Source of the DNA: an uncultured Oscillospiraceae bacterium
GTDB taxonomy: Bacteria; Bacillota; Clostridia; Oscillospirales; Acutalibacteraceae
Assembly (NCBI GenBank): GCA_900543215.1
Contig: UQQR01000016.1
Coordinates: 1 to 39,289 of the forward strand
DNA: 39,289 bases
Direction of reading: 5' to 3'
Shown here: positions 31,641 through 39,255 of the stretch, one piece after another
Numbering within the stretch: position 1 is the first letter of the stretch
How the letters are laid out: each line of letters starts with the position of its first letter
Made by a program: the position numbers and the translations under genes
Notes under the pieces: model-generated
Database searches by the model: none
Told to the model about the DNA's origin: nothing
Seen by the model: the letters and a program-made list of their open reading frames with translations, nothing else

Positions 31641-31646
31641 ACTTAT

Positions 31647-31674
31647 ATTATACCACAAACCTTAAAAATGTCAA
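31647..31674 (-). promoter_or_regulatory. Promoter of the antisense RNA
   Basis: Minus strand: consensus TTGACA (31669-31674), 16-bp spacer, consensus TATAAT (31647-31652). It is stronger on paper than the toxin promoter, as expected for an antitoxin RNA. Confidence 0.8.
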
Positions 31675-31692
31675 GTTTTTAAAATCTTTTCG

Positions 31693-31721
31693 TTGACATC
31701 ACTAACCGGATAATATATAAT
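31693..31721 (+). promoter_or_regulatory. Strong promoter of the DNA-processing operon leader
   Basis: TTGACA (31693-31698), 17-bp spacer, TATAAT (31716-31721): a perfect consensus promoter. The transcript starts near 31728 and meets two terminators before the helicase gene. It is 18 bp from the divergent antisense promoter. Confidence 0.85.
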
Positions 31722-31792
31722 GAATCTGTAACATGGTTTAAGAAAATTGTCGGATCGGATTTTTCGGATTATGACATTGGTTAAAGTAACTC

Positions 31793-31834
31793 GGTCGAAC
31801 TTTTCCCTCACAAGGGGTTAAGTCCGACCTTTTT
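31793..31834 (+). terminator. First leader terminator
   Basis: GGTCGAACTT pairs with AAGTCCGACC (one mismatch) with an inner CCC/GGG part, followed by five T, GCA and five more T. It would cut the leader to about 107 nt. Confidence 0.82.
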
Positions 31835-31891
31835 GCATTTTTAAGGAAACTTAAAATATATCAAGAAAATAAATTCGGTAATCACAAGATT

Positions 31892-31940
31892 GACCGACCA
31901 ATTCTGTTTTAAGCAGGATAGGTCGGTCTTTCTTGTTTTT
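31892..31940 (+). terminator. Second leader terminator
   Basis: GACCGACC (31892-31899) pairs with GGTCGGTC (31921-31928) with an inner CTG/CAG pair, followed by TTTCTTGTTTTT. Two terminators in series before an operon suggest controlled antitermination, or that this is a stand-alone small RNA. Confidence 0.78.
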
Positions 31941-31997
31941 ACATAGAATGTTACAACCAACAGGGACTAATCGGTTTTGTCGGATGTAACACAAAAA

Positions 31998-32072
31998 GCC
32001 GTAGCTTTACTGCCTTTAAAAGATTTTTACACTTTACACCTGAGATTTCTTTAAGGCAGCAAGGCTTACGGC
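31998..32072 (+). promoter_or_regulatory. Structured element before the helicase ribosome site
   Basis: GCCGTA (31998-32003) pairs with TACGGC (32067-32072), and inside CTGCCTT (32010-32016) pairs with AAGGCAG (32053-32059). The stem ends three bases before the ribosome site AAGGAGAGG (about 32076-32084). It may modulate translation. I do not recognise a riboswitch class. Confidence 0.45.
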
Positions 32073-32091
32073 GGAAAGGAGAGGGTGATCT

Positions 32092-33612
32092 ATCACCGAA
32101 AACAGCAAAAGCCTTATACCCGTTATCCTGAAAGACGAAAATTACGGAGTGGGTATAACCAATTACGCGGACACGGTTGTGTTCGACGGAAACAAAAGCC
32201 TCGTAGCCATAAGGTTCGGCGGCTACCCCGAAACGGTGCTCGCTATGTCCGACGCTCTGTTCAGCGGCAGTAAAATTGCATTAAGACTGCCCAAGGAAAA
32301 GAGCGAAACGGAGCTGACTACACACGGCGGAAATTACAGCCGCCGTGTGAAAGCGGGAGATACCGCGTCGGAGTGCGTGCTGATAGCGAACGGCGACGAG
32401 AAAAAGGAAAAAGACGAAAGCCCGCGCGATCTATACATTTTCTGTAAGGATGAAAGCGGACTTTTCACAGAGCTTGACAGTAAGCTGTCTGTGCCGTTAA
32501 TGCCCGAATGGGAAGAATACTTTATACGCGAATTAAAGGACAGAAAGATTCTTAAAAGGCTTAATGTATTCAGCACCAATACGGAATTTGCGGCTTATGC
32601 GGTAACGCTTAAAAAGGGTGAAACACAAATAGCAAAGGTCCTGACGGACGGGCTTGAATCGGGGGAAATATGTATTCCTAACGCAAAGAAAGACGATACG
32701 GCGTTCGGGGATATAGAAACCTTTACGCAGTATCTTAACGCTTTCGGCAAGGATATTGCGAAGAAAATACAGGCAACATTCAAGCCTGTTTTCAATCCCG
32801 CCGAGGAAAGCATCTGCCCGGAGCTTAACGAAGTGAACGAATACATAAAAAAGAATGTAGGATATTCGCTTTACGAGGCACAGTTGGCAGGAGCCGAGGC
32901 TATTAAAAGGCAGCTTAAAAAGGAAAAAATGACAATGCTTGTATCGGGCTGCGGTACGGGCAAAACCAAAATAGGCTCAGCGGCGCTGTATGCCTATCAA
33001 AAATCCATAGGCGGCGGCAGGCGTATAAATGTTATTACCTGCCCGTCACATGTGGCAAAGAAATGGGTGCGCGAGCTTTACGAAACTGTACCGAACTGTA
33101 TTGCAAGTGTAGTTTCAAGCATTACGGATGTTGACCGTATGTATGAGCTGTATAAAACCTCGGATAAACCCGTTTTTATGGTACTTTCAAAGGAAAGTGC
33201 AAGAAGCGGTTATCTGCGCAAGCCGACCGTTATGTGGAACAAGCGCAGAAAAGGTTTTATCTGCCCTGTATGCGGCGCGGTTCAGGAAATGACGGTGACG
33301 ACCGACGGCACATCATATACCGTCCCAGCGGACAGTCTTTTCTTCCGTGAGGAAAACAACAAAAACCATAAATGCAAAAGCTGTAAAACCGTTTTGTGGG
33401 AGGCAGATAATCCCGATTGCCTTGACCCCGCCAAAAACGAGTGGCAAGCCAAGGAAAGTCGAACCACATACGCCTTACAAATGAAAATTTTCCGTCTAAC
33501 ATTGCCTTGTCGCTTGAAATACGTTAGTATTCCTGCGCTCCGCGGCGGCGTTTTACATAAAAATTTTCTATTTGTAAGGTTCTGCGAAGTTTCTGCCGCC
33601 GCATTTTTCTGA
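32092..33612 (+). CDS. SNF2-like helicase, N-terminal part (split gene)
   Basis: The N-terminal part of a large helicase or ATPase. It has P-loop S-G-C-G-T-G-K-T (about 32944-32967), Y-E-A-Q-L-A-G-A-E-A before it (Q-motif-like), motif Ia V-I-T-C-P-S-H-V-A and a zinc ribbon (C-P-V-C and C-K-S-C, about 33262-33400). No ATG, GTG or TTG fits the start: the frame is open from 32089, GGAGAGG lies seven bases before an ATC at 32092, and the first conventional start is GTG 32149 without a ribosome site. From 33445 the frame runs through an inserted palindromic element and stops at TGA 33610. The C-terminal part continues in the same frame. Confidence 0.72.
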   Translation: MTENSKSLIPVILKDENYGVGITNYADTVVFDGNKSLVAIRFGGYPETVLAMSDALFSGSKIALRLPKEKSETELTTHGGNYSRRVKAGDTASECVLIANGDEKKEKDESPRDLYIFCKDESGLFTELDSKLSVPLMPEWEEYFIRELKDRKILKRLNVFSTNTEFAAYAVTLKKGETQIAKVLTDGLESGEICIPNAKKDDTAFGDIETFTQYLNAFGKDIAKKIQATFKPVFNPAEESICPELNEVNEYIKKNVGYSLYEAQLAGAEAIKRQLKKEKMTMLVSGCGTGKTKIGSAALYAYQKSIGGGRRINVITCPSHVAKKWVRELYETVPNCIASVVSSITDVDRMYELYKTSDKPVFMVLSKESARSGYLRKPTVMWNKRRKGFICPVCGAVQEMTVTTDGTSYTVPADSLFFREENNKNHKCKSCKTVLWEADNPDCLDPAKNEWQAKESRTTYALQMKIFRLTLPCRLKYVSIPALRGGVLHKNFLFVRFCEVSAAAFF

Positions 33613-33717
33613 TCGGCGCAGCACGAATTTGCAGGAATACGCGGTATTCCAAAAATGAGCGCAAGACAGGCGGGAAAATGCGGCGAGCGAAACCGTATGG
33701 CGCTCGGCTTTCCTTGG
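33445..33717. mobile_element. 273-bp palindromic element inserted in the helicase gene
   Basis: The outer inverted repeats begin CAAGCCAAGGAAAG and, read from the other end in complement, CAAGCCAAGGAAAG as well (33445-33458 and 33707-33720), with similarity for about 26 bases. Inside are CCTTACAAAT (33473-33482) with ATTTGTAAGG (33570-33579) and GTATTCCTGC with GCAGGAATAC. The length is 91 codons, so the reading frame of the host gene is kept, apart from one TGA. TGG occurs on both sides (33442-33444 and 33715-33717), a possible 3-bp duplication. Without the element the protein reads N-E-W-L-G-I-G-G-Y-G. No transposase inside. Confidence 0.75.
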
Positions 33718-35256
33718 CTTGGAATAGGCGGTTACGGATATATCCACCGTAAATTCCCTTTTTATTCAGGTAAGCTTAAAACCAACGGTATGAAAAAGCA
33801 GGTAGGAGCCGTTATGGATAACCCGGATGGCATATTCCCGGCACAGGGAGCATACCGTAAATTCCCGCTTTCGCGGTATATTAAGCAACGTTTCAAAAAA
33901 ATTGACGCATATATCTGTGACGAGCTGCACGAATATTCGGGCGAAAGCGCGCAGGGTGAGGCTATGGCGGAAATAGCCGGTATTGCAAAAAAGGTTATTG
34001 CTATGACCGCAACCCTGATAAACGGTTATGCCAAAGGTACGTTTTATCTGCTGTTCAGACTGAAACCCCGCTTAATGTTAGCTGACGGTTTTAAGTACAG
34101 CGACGCGAGGAAGTTCTGTCAGCGCTACGGTGTGGTAGAGAGCATATATGAAACTCCCGAAACAAAGTATAATGTTGCCTCAAAGAACCGGACGCAAAAG
34201 GTACGCGAGAAATTCCTGCCGGGTATTTCGCCTATCGTTTATTCAAGATACCTTATGGAAAACACGGTGTTTTTATCTCTATACGATATGGCAAAGGATC
34301 TGCCGGATTATGAGGAAATTCCGGTCGCCTGCGAAATGTCCGAAAGCGTGGAAAAGGAATACAGGCATATGGAGGATGAATTCCGTACCGTAATGCGAAA
34401 GGACAGACGGCTTGCTAACAAGCTGCTGTCCCCTTATCTTAACCTGCTTACAGCATACCCGGATCAGCCTTACGGTCACGCGCCTGTAACCGCATTGGAT
34501 TTCTCTATTATCCCGAGTGACTTTACAGACGAGCCGAACGATAAGCTGAATAATGTGCTGGAGCTTGTGGGTAAAAAGGTAGCCGCAGGCGAAAGGGTTA
34601 TTATCTACACCGCCTGGGTGCGCTTAGATACTCAGCCGCTTTTAACAGACAGGCTTAAAGAAATGGGAATCAAAGCCTGCATTTTAAAGCAGAACGTGAA
34701 AGCCATAAAGCGTGAGGACTGGGTGCAGAAAAAGCTGAACGAGGGTATGCAGGTCCTTATAACCAACCCGAAGCTGGTTGAAACAGGGCTTGACCTCAAT
34801 GATTTTACTACCCTTATATTTTTTAACCTCTCGTTTAACCTTTATGTGTTAAGGCAGGCGTCACTCCGCAGCTGGCGTATAAACCAGACCGCACCCAAAA
34901 TTGAAGTGTATCTTTTTTACTATGCGGATACCATGCAGCAGCGGGCGCTAAAGCTTATGGCTTCAAAGCTTGCGGCGGCGACAATGATTGAGGGGCAGCT
35001 ATCCGAGGAGGGACTGGCGGCACTGTCGCAGAACACGGATATGACTACTCAGTTAGCAAGGGAGCTTGCGAGCGGCATTAAGGAAAGCGTTGAGGATCTT
35101 ACGGCAACCTTTAAGAAAATAGCGGTTAAAAACGACCAAAAGGGGAAGAAAGCGCCTTATCTTAAAGTTATTAAGCCGGAAGTACCTGAACTGCCCGAAC
35201 CTGAAACGGCAACTCAAGACAAACAGTTGACGCTATTCGATTTATTAGCGTCATAG
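33655..35256 (+). CDS. SNF2-like helicase, C-terminal part (split gene)
   Basis: It is in the same frame as the upstream part; native sequence resumes at 33718 (L-G-I-G-G-Y-G-Y-I). Motif II is D-E-L-H (residues 89-92 from 33655), motif III A-M-T-A-T-L, then the second RecA domain with V-I-I-Y-T-A-W, L-I-T-N-P-K-L-V-E-T-G-L-D-L and motif VI R-Q-A-S-L-R-S-W-R. The predicted ATG at 33655 is inside the element and has no ribosome site, so this half is probably not translated well unless the TGA is read through. It is otherwise free of damage. A very C-terminal Q-L-T-L-F-D-L-L resembles clamp-binding peptides, which is notable with a sliding clamp gene 300 bp downstream. Confidence 0.75.
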   Translation: MSARQAGKCGERNRMALGFPWLGIGGYGYIHRKFPFYSGKLKTNGMKKQVGAVMDNPDGIFPAQGAYRKFPLSRYIKQRFKKIDAYICDELHEYSGESAQGEAMAEIAGIAKKVIAMTATLINGYAKGTFYLLFRLKPRLMLADGFKYSDARKFCQRYGVVESIYETPETKYNVASKNRTQKVREKFLPGISPIVYSRYLMENTVFLSLYDMAKDLPDYEEIPVACEMSESVEKEYRHMEDEFRTVMRKDRRLANKLLSPYLNLLTAYPDQPYGHAPVTALDFSIIPSDFTDEPNDKLNNVLELVGKKVAAGERVIIYTAWVRLDTQPLLTDRLKEMGIKACILKQNVKAIKREDWVQKKLNEGMQVLITNPKLVETGLDLNDFTTLIFFNLSFNLYVLRQASLRSWRINQTAPKIEVYLFYYADTMQQRALKLMASKLAAATMIEGQLSEEGLAALSQNTDMTTQLARELASGIKESVEDLTATFKKIAVKNDQKGKKAPYLKVIKPEVPELPEPETATQDKQLTLFDLLAS

Positions 35257-35275
35257 AAAAAGGAGACAGAAGGAA

Positions 35276-35542
35276 ATGGAAGATAAAAGCATATTGGAGG
35301 AGCTGTGCGATATGGTTTTTGAAAACGCCCAGCCCCAAACGGAAAGCTACAAACAAAAGCGTTCAAATGCGGCTGAGGCGGGGGAAAGACTTCATAAAAC
35401 CCTTACGGACGAACAAAAGCAGCTGCTTGAAGAACGCGATGACGCATTAGGCAGGTGCGCTTCGGAAGAACGGCTTTTAATGTTTAAGCTTACCCTCAGA
35501 CTGGCATTCGCATTATTAAAAGAGATGGGAGAAACAAAATGA
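35276..35542 (+). CDS. DUF6809-like small helical protein
   Basis: 88 residues: S-I-L-E-E-L at the start, a charged central helix with D-E-Q-K-Q-L-L-E-E-R, and a C-terminal R-L-L-M-F-K-L-T-L-R-L-A-F-A-L-L-K-E helix. This pattern fits the DUF6809 group as I remember it. Such proteins are small, helical and cytoplasmic, with unknown function. GGAGACAGAAGGA precedes it and it overlaps the clamp gene by four bases. Confidence 0.6.
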   Translation: MEDKSILEELCDMVFENAQPQTESYKQKRSNAAEAGERLHKTLTDEQKQLLEERDDALGRCASEERLLMFKLTLRLAFALLKEMGETK

Positions 35543-36696
35543 AGTTCACAGTAAACCGTTCTGCATTTTGCGAGGCGTTAAAGACCGTAATGAATGTTGG
35601 GAAAAGCAGCCTGCTTACAAGAATTTCGGGAATATATCTTTACGCCGACGCGTCAAAAAGAATATTGGAGCTTATTGGCACCGATGTTATAACCTCGGTT
35701 GTAAAGCGTATACGCGATGCGGATATTTCTATGAGCGGCGAGATTATACTGCCGCCCGTAGTGCTTGAAATTCTTAGAAAAACAAAGGAAGAAAGCGTAA
35801 CTATTGAAACGGATGAAAACGGCGCTTTAGGTCTTAGCTTCGGCTCTGCCCGGTATTTACTTGTAACAAAGCCGGTAAATGAATTTCCGAAATCCGAGCT
35901 TGTTTTCCCGACTGCGTATGTGTCTGTATCCGGGCTTTTGCCCCTTTTAAAGCACGCGGCGTTTGCCGCCGAGACAAAGGGAGATAAAAGAGAGCTGCAA
36001 GGCGTAACACTACGCCTTACTCCGGGCATCAGCACAGCAGAGGCGATGAACCAAAAGCGAATGGCGTCGGCTGTAAACCGAAACGCTGCTGACGGAGAAA
36101 CAGAGATGAAGCTGCATATAAGCGCGGTAAATATTCTGTTTTCCCTGCTTTCGGCAGATAAGACGGTATACGCCGGGACTGCCGACCAAAGAGCCGTGTT
36201 TGTCTGCGGAGATACGGTATTTTCCACCGTTATGATGAATAAGACAGGACCGGATATGAGCAGCTTTGTAAAAAGGCTTGTACCCGAATACTGCGCCGTG
36301 GCAGGCGCAAAGGAGCTTTTGAACGCCATACAGACTGCGGCGGTGTGTCAGCTGCCCGGTGACGATAAATGCGTGAATATCTGCTTTACGCCTATGGGGA
36401 TAAGGCTTTCATGTGCTGCGTATAAGCGGTCAAGCTCAGCATTTGTCGCTACCCTATGCGATAGCCCCACGCCGGACGCAGGCTTTAACTATGACCCGCG
36501 GATAATAGAGGATTTTTTATCTCTTACAACGGGTAATGTGTCGGTGAAGTTAGATAAAAAGGGATTTATGCTGCTTGAAAGCACTGACGGGGTATATCTT
36601 GTAACGCCGAGAAATGCCGTCAGCATAGTAAAGCCGAAAGCAAAGCCCGAAAAGGCAGAAAAGAAAACCGCAAAGAAGACTAAAAAAGCCGCGTAA
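35539..36696 (+). CDS. DNA polymerase III beta subunit (sliding clamp) homologue
   Basis: 385 residues with three clamp domains of about 120 residues: M-K-F-T-V-N-R-S-A-F-C-E-A-L-K at the start of the first, A-Y-V-S-V-S-G-L-L-P-L-L-K-H-A-A-F-A near 130, and V-P-E-Y-C-A-V-A-G-A-K-E-L-L-N-A near 245. It is a diverged DnaN: the usual P-M-R-L end is missing and a Lys/Ala-rich tail (last 25 residues) replaces it. A mobile-element clamp could load the host polymerase on element DNA or work with the helicase above, whose C-terminus looks like a clamp-binding peptide. Confidence 0.82.
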   Translation: MKFTVNRSAFCEALKTVMNVGKSSLLTRISGIYLYADASKRILELIGTDVITSVVKRIRDADISMSGEIILPPVVLEILRKTKEESVTIETDENGALGLSFGSARYLLVTKPVNEFPKSELVFPTAYVSVSGLLPLLKHAAFAAETKGDKRELQGVTLRLTPGISTAEAMNQKRMASAVNRNAADGETEMKLHISAVNILFSLLSADKTVYAGTADQRAVFVCGDTVFSTVMMNKTGPDMSSFVKRLVPEYCAVAGAKELLNAIQTAAVCQLPGDDKCVNICFTPMGIRLSCAAYKRSSSAFVATLCDSPTPDAGFNYDPRIIEDFLSLTTGNVSVKLDKKGFMLLESTDGVYLVTPRNAVSIVKPKAKPEKAEKKTAKKTKKAA

Positions 36697-36708
36697 AGGA
36701 GATTTTTT

Positions 36709-38076
36709 ATGAGCAACGAAAAGATTTTAAATGTTATGGCAGAGGTGAACGGCGAGGTCTGCGAGCGTGAGGAGCTTATACACGGTATAGCACTGGCGTT
36801 ATTAACGCGTAAAAACCTGTTTGTACTCGGTGATGTGGGACAGGCAAAGTCCTACGCCATAGACCGCTTCTGCAAAAGGATAACCGGAGCAAAGCAGTTT
36901 TCAACCCTTATGAACAAGCAGACGGATACCGAGCAGTTATTCGGTCGTTTAGATCTTGCAAGCCTTATACCCGGCCATTTGCCGTCAAGCGTCATTGACA
37001 GCGACCCGACATATTCGGATATGCGAAACGAGCTTGAAGCAACGCTTGAAAAATTCCGAAATGACCCCGGAAACACGGTATATTCAGATGAGGTTAAAAA
37101 GGCGCAATCCGCACTTGAAACCTACGAAAAGGGCTTGGCTTTAAGCCGAACTTCGCGACCGGAATACATAACCGCGGGCAAGATACCGGACAGTAATATT
37201 GTTGTCTTAGACGAGCTGTTTAAATCTAACGAGGGAATACTTAACAGTCTTTTAAAAGCTCTTAACGAGCGTGTTTACACAAATGAGGGTAAAGAGGTTA
37301 AAATTCCGGTTATAAGCTTCTTCTCCGCATCTAACGAAATTCCCAACTTCAACAATCCCGAGGAAAAGATTTTAAAGGCGCTGTACGACCGTTTCGATTT
37401 AAAAATCCGAACCGAATATGTTCGCGACAAGGCTAACCGTATGGAAATGCTCAGAAAAAAGCAGAACGGCGGAGAAAATACCGTCAATGCGACCGTAAGC
37501 CTTTCGGAGCTTGAGGAAATGCAGAAAGAGGTTAAAAGCATAAAAATCTCCGACAGCATTAACGAGCTTATGGACGCTGTGCTTTTGGAACTCAGGAAAA
37601 AGGGTATTGAGGTATCCGACCGAACATTTTTCGGCTTTGGGGATATTGTCCGTGCGGAGGCCTTTTTAGGCGGCAGAGACGAGGTTGTTCCTAAAGATTT
37701 GCTTGTATTAAAGAATTATCTTTGGAATAAGCCGGAGGAAATATCTGTCGTGGCGGATATTCTTAAAAGGATATGCGAAAACCCGATAGGCGACCGCATA
37801 AACGAGCTTACCGCAAAGGCGTTTTCGGTGCGTGATGAATTTAACAATTCGGACAATAAAAACAGAGCATTGATGAATGTGAAAACCGAACTCTTAAAGC
37901 TATATAACGAGGCTTTGAACATAAAAAAGGATTTTGACGAAACCGACGCGGCGGTATCCGGTGTGGACAGTTTTATTAGCACGCTTGAGGATATAAGCCG
38001 CGCGGCATATGCCGAGACTTCCTTTACCTATGTTTCTTTGCCGGAGCTTAAAGAGTACACAGATTTACAAAACTGA
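36709..38076 (+). CDS. MoxR/RavA-type AAA+ ATPase
   Basis: 455 residues. Walker A G-D-V-G-Q-A-K-S (41-48), a T-D-T-E-Q-L-F-G-R loop near 73-80, Walker B I-V-V-L-D-E-L-F (164-171), sensor 1 F-F-S-A-S-N-E-I-P (204-212) and Y-D-R-F-D-L (226-231). About 60 residues are inserted between Walker A and B (near 95-155), and a long helical C-terminal part follows the lid. MoxR ATPases remodel proteins together with a VWA-domain partner; none is in the window, but the gene past the right edge could be one. Confidence 0.85.
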   Translation: MSNEKILNVMAEVNGEVCEREELIHGIALALLTRKNLFVLGDVGQAKSYAIDRFCKRITGAKQFSTLMNKQTDTEQLFGRLDLASLIPGHLPSSVIDSDPTYSDMRNELEATLEKFRNDPGNTVYSDEVKKAQSALETYEKGLALSRTSRPEYITAGKIPDSNIVVLDELFKSNEGILNSLLKALNERVYTNEGKEVKIPVISFFSASNEIPNFNNPEEKILKALYDRFDLKIRTEYVRDKANRMEMLRKKQNGGENTVNATVSLSELEEMQKEVKSIKISDSINELMDAVLLELRKKGIEVSDRTFFGFGDIVRAEAFLGGRDEVVPKDLLVLKNYLWNKPEEISVVADILKRICENPIGDRINELTAKAFSVRDEFNNSDNKNRALMNVKTELLKLYNEALNIKKDFDETDAAVSGVDSFISTLEDISRAAYAETSFTYVSLPELKEYTDLQN

Positions 38077-38093
38077 AAAAGGAGAAAAAATTT

Positions 38094-38492
38094 ATGTTAA
38101 ACTCGGTAATTATGACAGGCAGAATGGTAGCAGACCCGGAGCTTAGAACCACGCAAAGTGGGGTCAATGTGACCTCGTTCCGTATAGCGGTCACGCGCAA
38201 CTACAAGGTGAACGACGAATATCTGTCGGACTTTTTCACCGTGGTTGCCTGGCGCAATACAGCGGAGTTTGCGGCAAAGCATTTTAAAAAGGGCGACGGC
38301 TTAACCGTTCAGGGCAGAGCGGAGGTGCGCAAATACACCGATAAAGACGGCAATAATCGTGAAATGGTGGAGATAATTGCGGACAGCGTGTATTTCGGAG
38401 AGAAAAAGCGGGATACAAGCGAACAGAATACCGCGCCTGTGCCGGACGATTTTGAGCCGATTGAGGATGAATTTCCGGATTTTCCGGGCTGA
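38094..38492 (+). CDS. ssb: Single-stranded DNA-binding protein
   Basis: 132 residues with a complete OB fold: L-N-S-V-I-M-T-G-R-M-V-A-D-P-E-L-R, F-R-I-A-V-T-R-N-Y, F-F-T-V-V-A-W-R-N-T-A-E and G-R-A-E-V-R-K-Y. The acidic tail ends D-E-F-P-D-F-P-G instead of the usual D-x-P-F. ICE-borne SSBs protect the transferred strand. The ribosome site is AAAGGAG. Confidence 0.93.
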   Translation: MLNSVIMTGRMVADPELRTTQSGVNVTSFRIAVTRNYKVNDEYLSDFFTVVAWRNTAEFAAKHFKKGDGLTVQGRAEVRKYTDKDGNNREMVEIIADSVYFGEKKRDTSEQNTAPVPDDFEPIEDEFPDFPG

Positions 38493-38700
38493 AGGTTGAT
38501 TCTGTAACGCAAAAGTAAACAGAGTGCTGACGGCTTCCTCTGACGAGTGAGCTGTCAGCCGAATGGCTGACTGAGGGAGAGAAAGAGTAAAGCATTTATG
38601 TAATTTAATTCTTTCTTTCCCGCCCCACTGTGCGAGTCACCTTTCTTATCAGAGAAAAGCAAGGGCGGGGAGATAAAAAAACAGCCGGAAAGGAAAAGAA
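38493..38700. other. Intergenic region with palindromic sequences
   Basis: It contains a REP-like repeat (38532-38579, separate entry) and a CCCGCCC/GGGCGGG inverted pair (about 38611-38657) around a 30-nt loop, then a GGAAAGGA ribosome site for the next gene. No promoter with good match seen. Confidence 0.55.
38532..38579. repeat. REP-like palindromic repeat
   Basis: GTCAGCC-GAAT-GGCTGAC stem with CTCTGACGAG-like and CTGAGGGAG flanks. It resembles, from memory, the CTCCCTCAGTC-type repeats that are scattered in gut Clostridia genomes; this copy is degenerate. Confidence 0.5.
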
Positions 38701-39255
38701 ATGAGAGATCCATTTAAAGACAGCGGCAGCGCCGACGATTGGTTTAATAACCTTTGGACGGCGGACGTGGATATGAGCACCGCTATGTACGGCAATACCG
38801 GGACGGATATGCTGTATAAAAGCCTTATTCCGAAATCTCCGGAGCTTACGGATGTTATTGACCGTGCAGACAAACGCTTCGGTCTGGGCAACGCGCTTAA
38901 ATCCTTGTTTGCGCTTTTGTATATGAAAGAGCCGGAAAAAAATAATGACGGCGGGATTTTAGAACAGCCTGTTACCGACGGTGTAATTAAGGATGAAAAA
39001 TATTCACAGTTAAAAGCGTTATGCGAGGATAAAAAGCTGCCGTCATTCAGCGCCGTATGCTCCTTTGCCGAAAGCATTGAAGGCGTAACGGATAATACCG
39101 AGATACAAAAGGCGGCGGAGATAGCAGGAATTATTTCAGAGCTTAAAGCGCATTCCGAAAATCTTGCGGAACGCATAAAAGGCGAAACAAAATCGGATAA
39201 ACGGCTGTTTTTAATAAACCGTCTTTTTAAAAAGAAAAACACAATAAAAATCTGA
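38701..39255 (+). CDS. Unknown cytoplasmic protein, last gene of the window
   Basis: 184 residues, mostly helical and charged, with no signal peptide. An N-terminal D-P-F-K-D-S-G-S-A-D-D-W-F motif, a hydrophobic patch with L-K-S-L-F-A-L-L-Y, and a Lys-rich C-terminus (R-L-F-K-K-K-N). AAAGGA lies eight bases upstream. It follows SSB by 208 bp. I do not recognise the family; it may belong with a VWA-type gene beyond the edge, together with the MoxR ATPase. Confidence 0.55.
   Translation: MRDPFKDSGSADDWFNNLWTADVDMSTAMYGNTGTDMLYKSLIPKSPELTDVIDRADKRFGLGNALKSLFALLYMKEPEKNNDGGILEQPVTDGVIKDEKYSQLKALCEDKKLPSFSAVCSFAESIEGVTDNTEIQKAAEIAGIISELKAHSENLAERIKGETKSDKRLFLINRLFKKKNTIKI

Noticed and set aside
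32085..32273. 62-residue frame from GTG 32085 after the same ribosome site as the helicase
   Set aside because: Its composition is Arg/Lys-rich noise and it lies out of frame over conserved-looking helicase sequence; an overlapping start codon for a leader peptide is not excluded.
33610..33612. TGA recoding (selenocysteine or reassigned stop) in the helicase
   Set aside because: The TGA lies in the inserted element, other genes here use TGA as normal stops, and no SECIS-like hairpin is needed to explain it.
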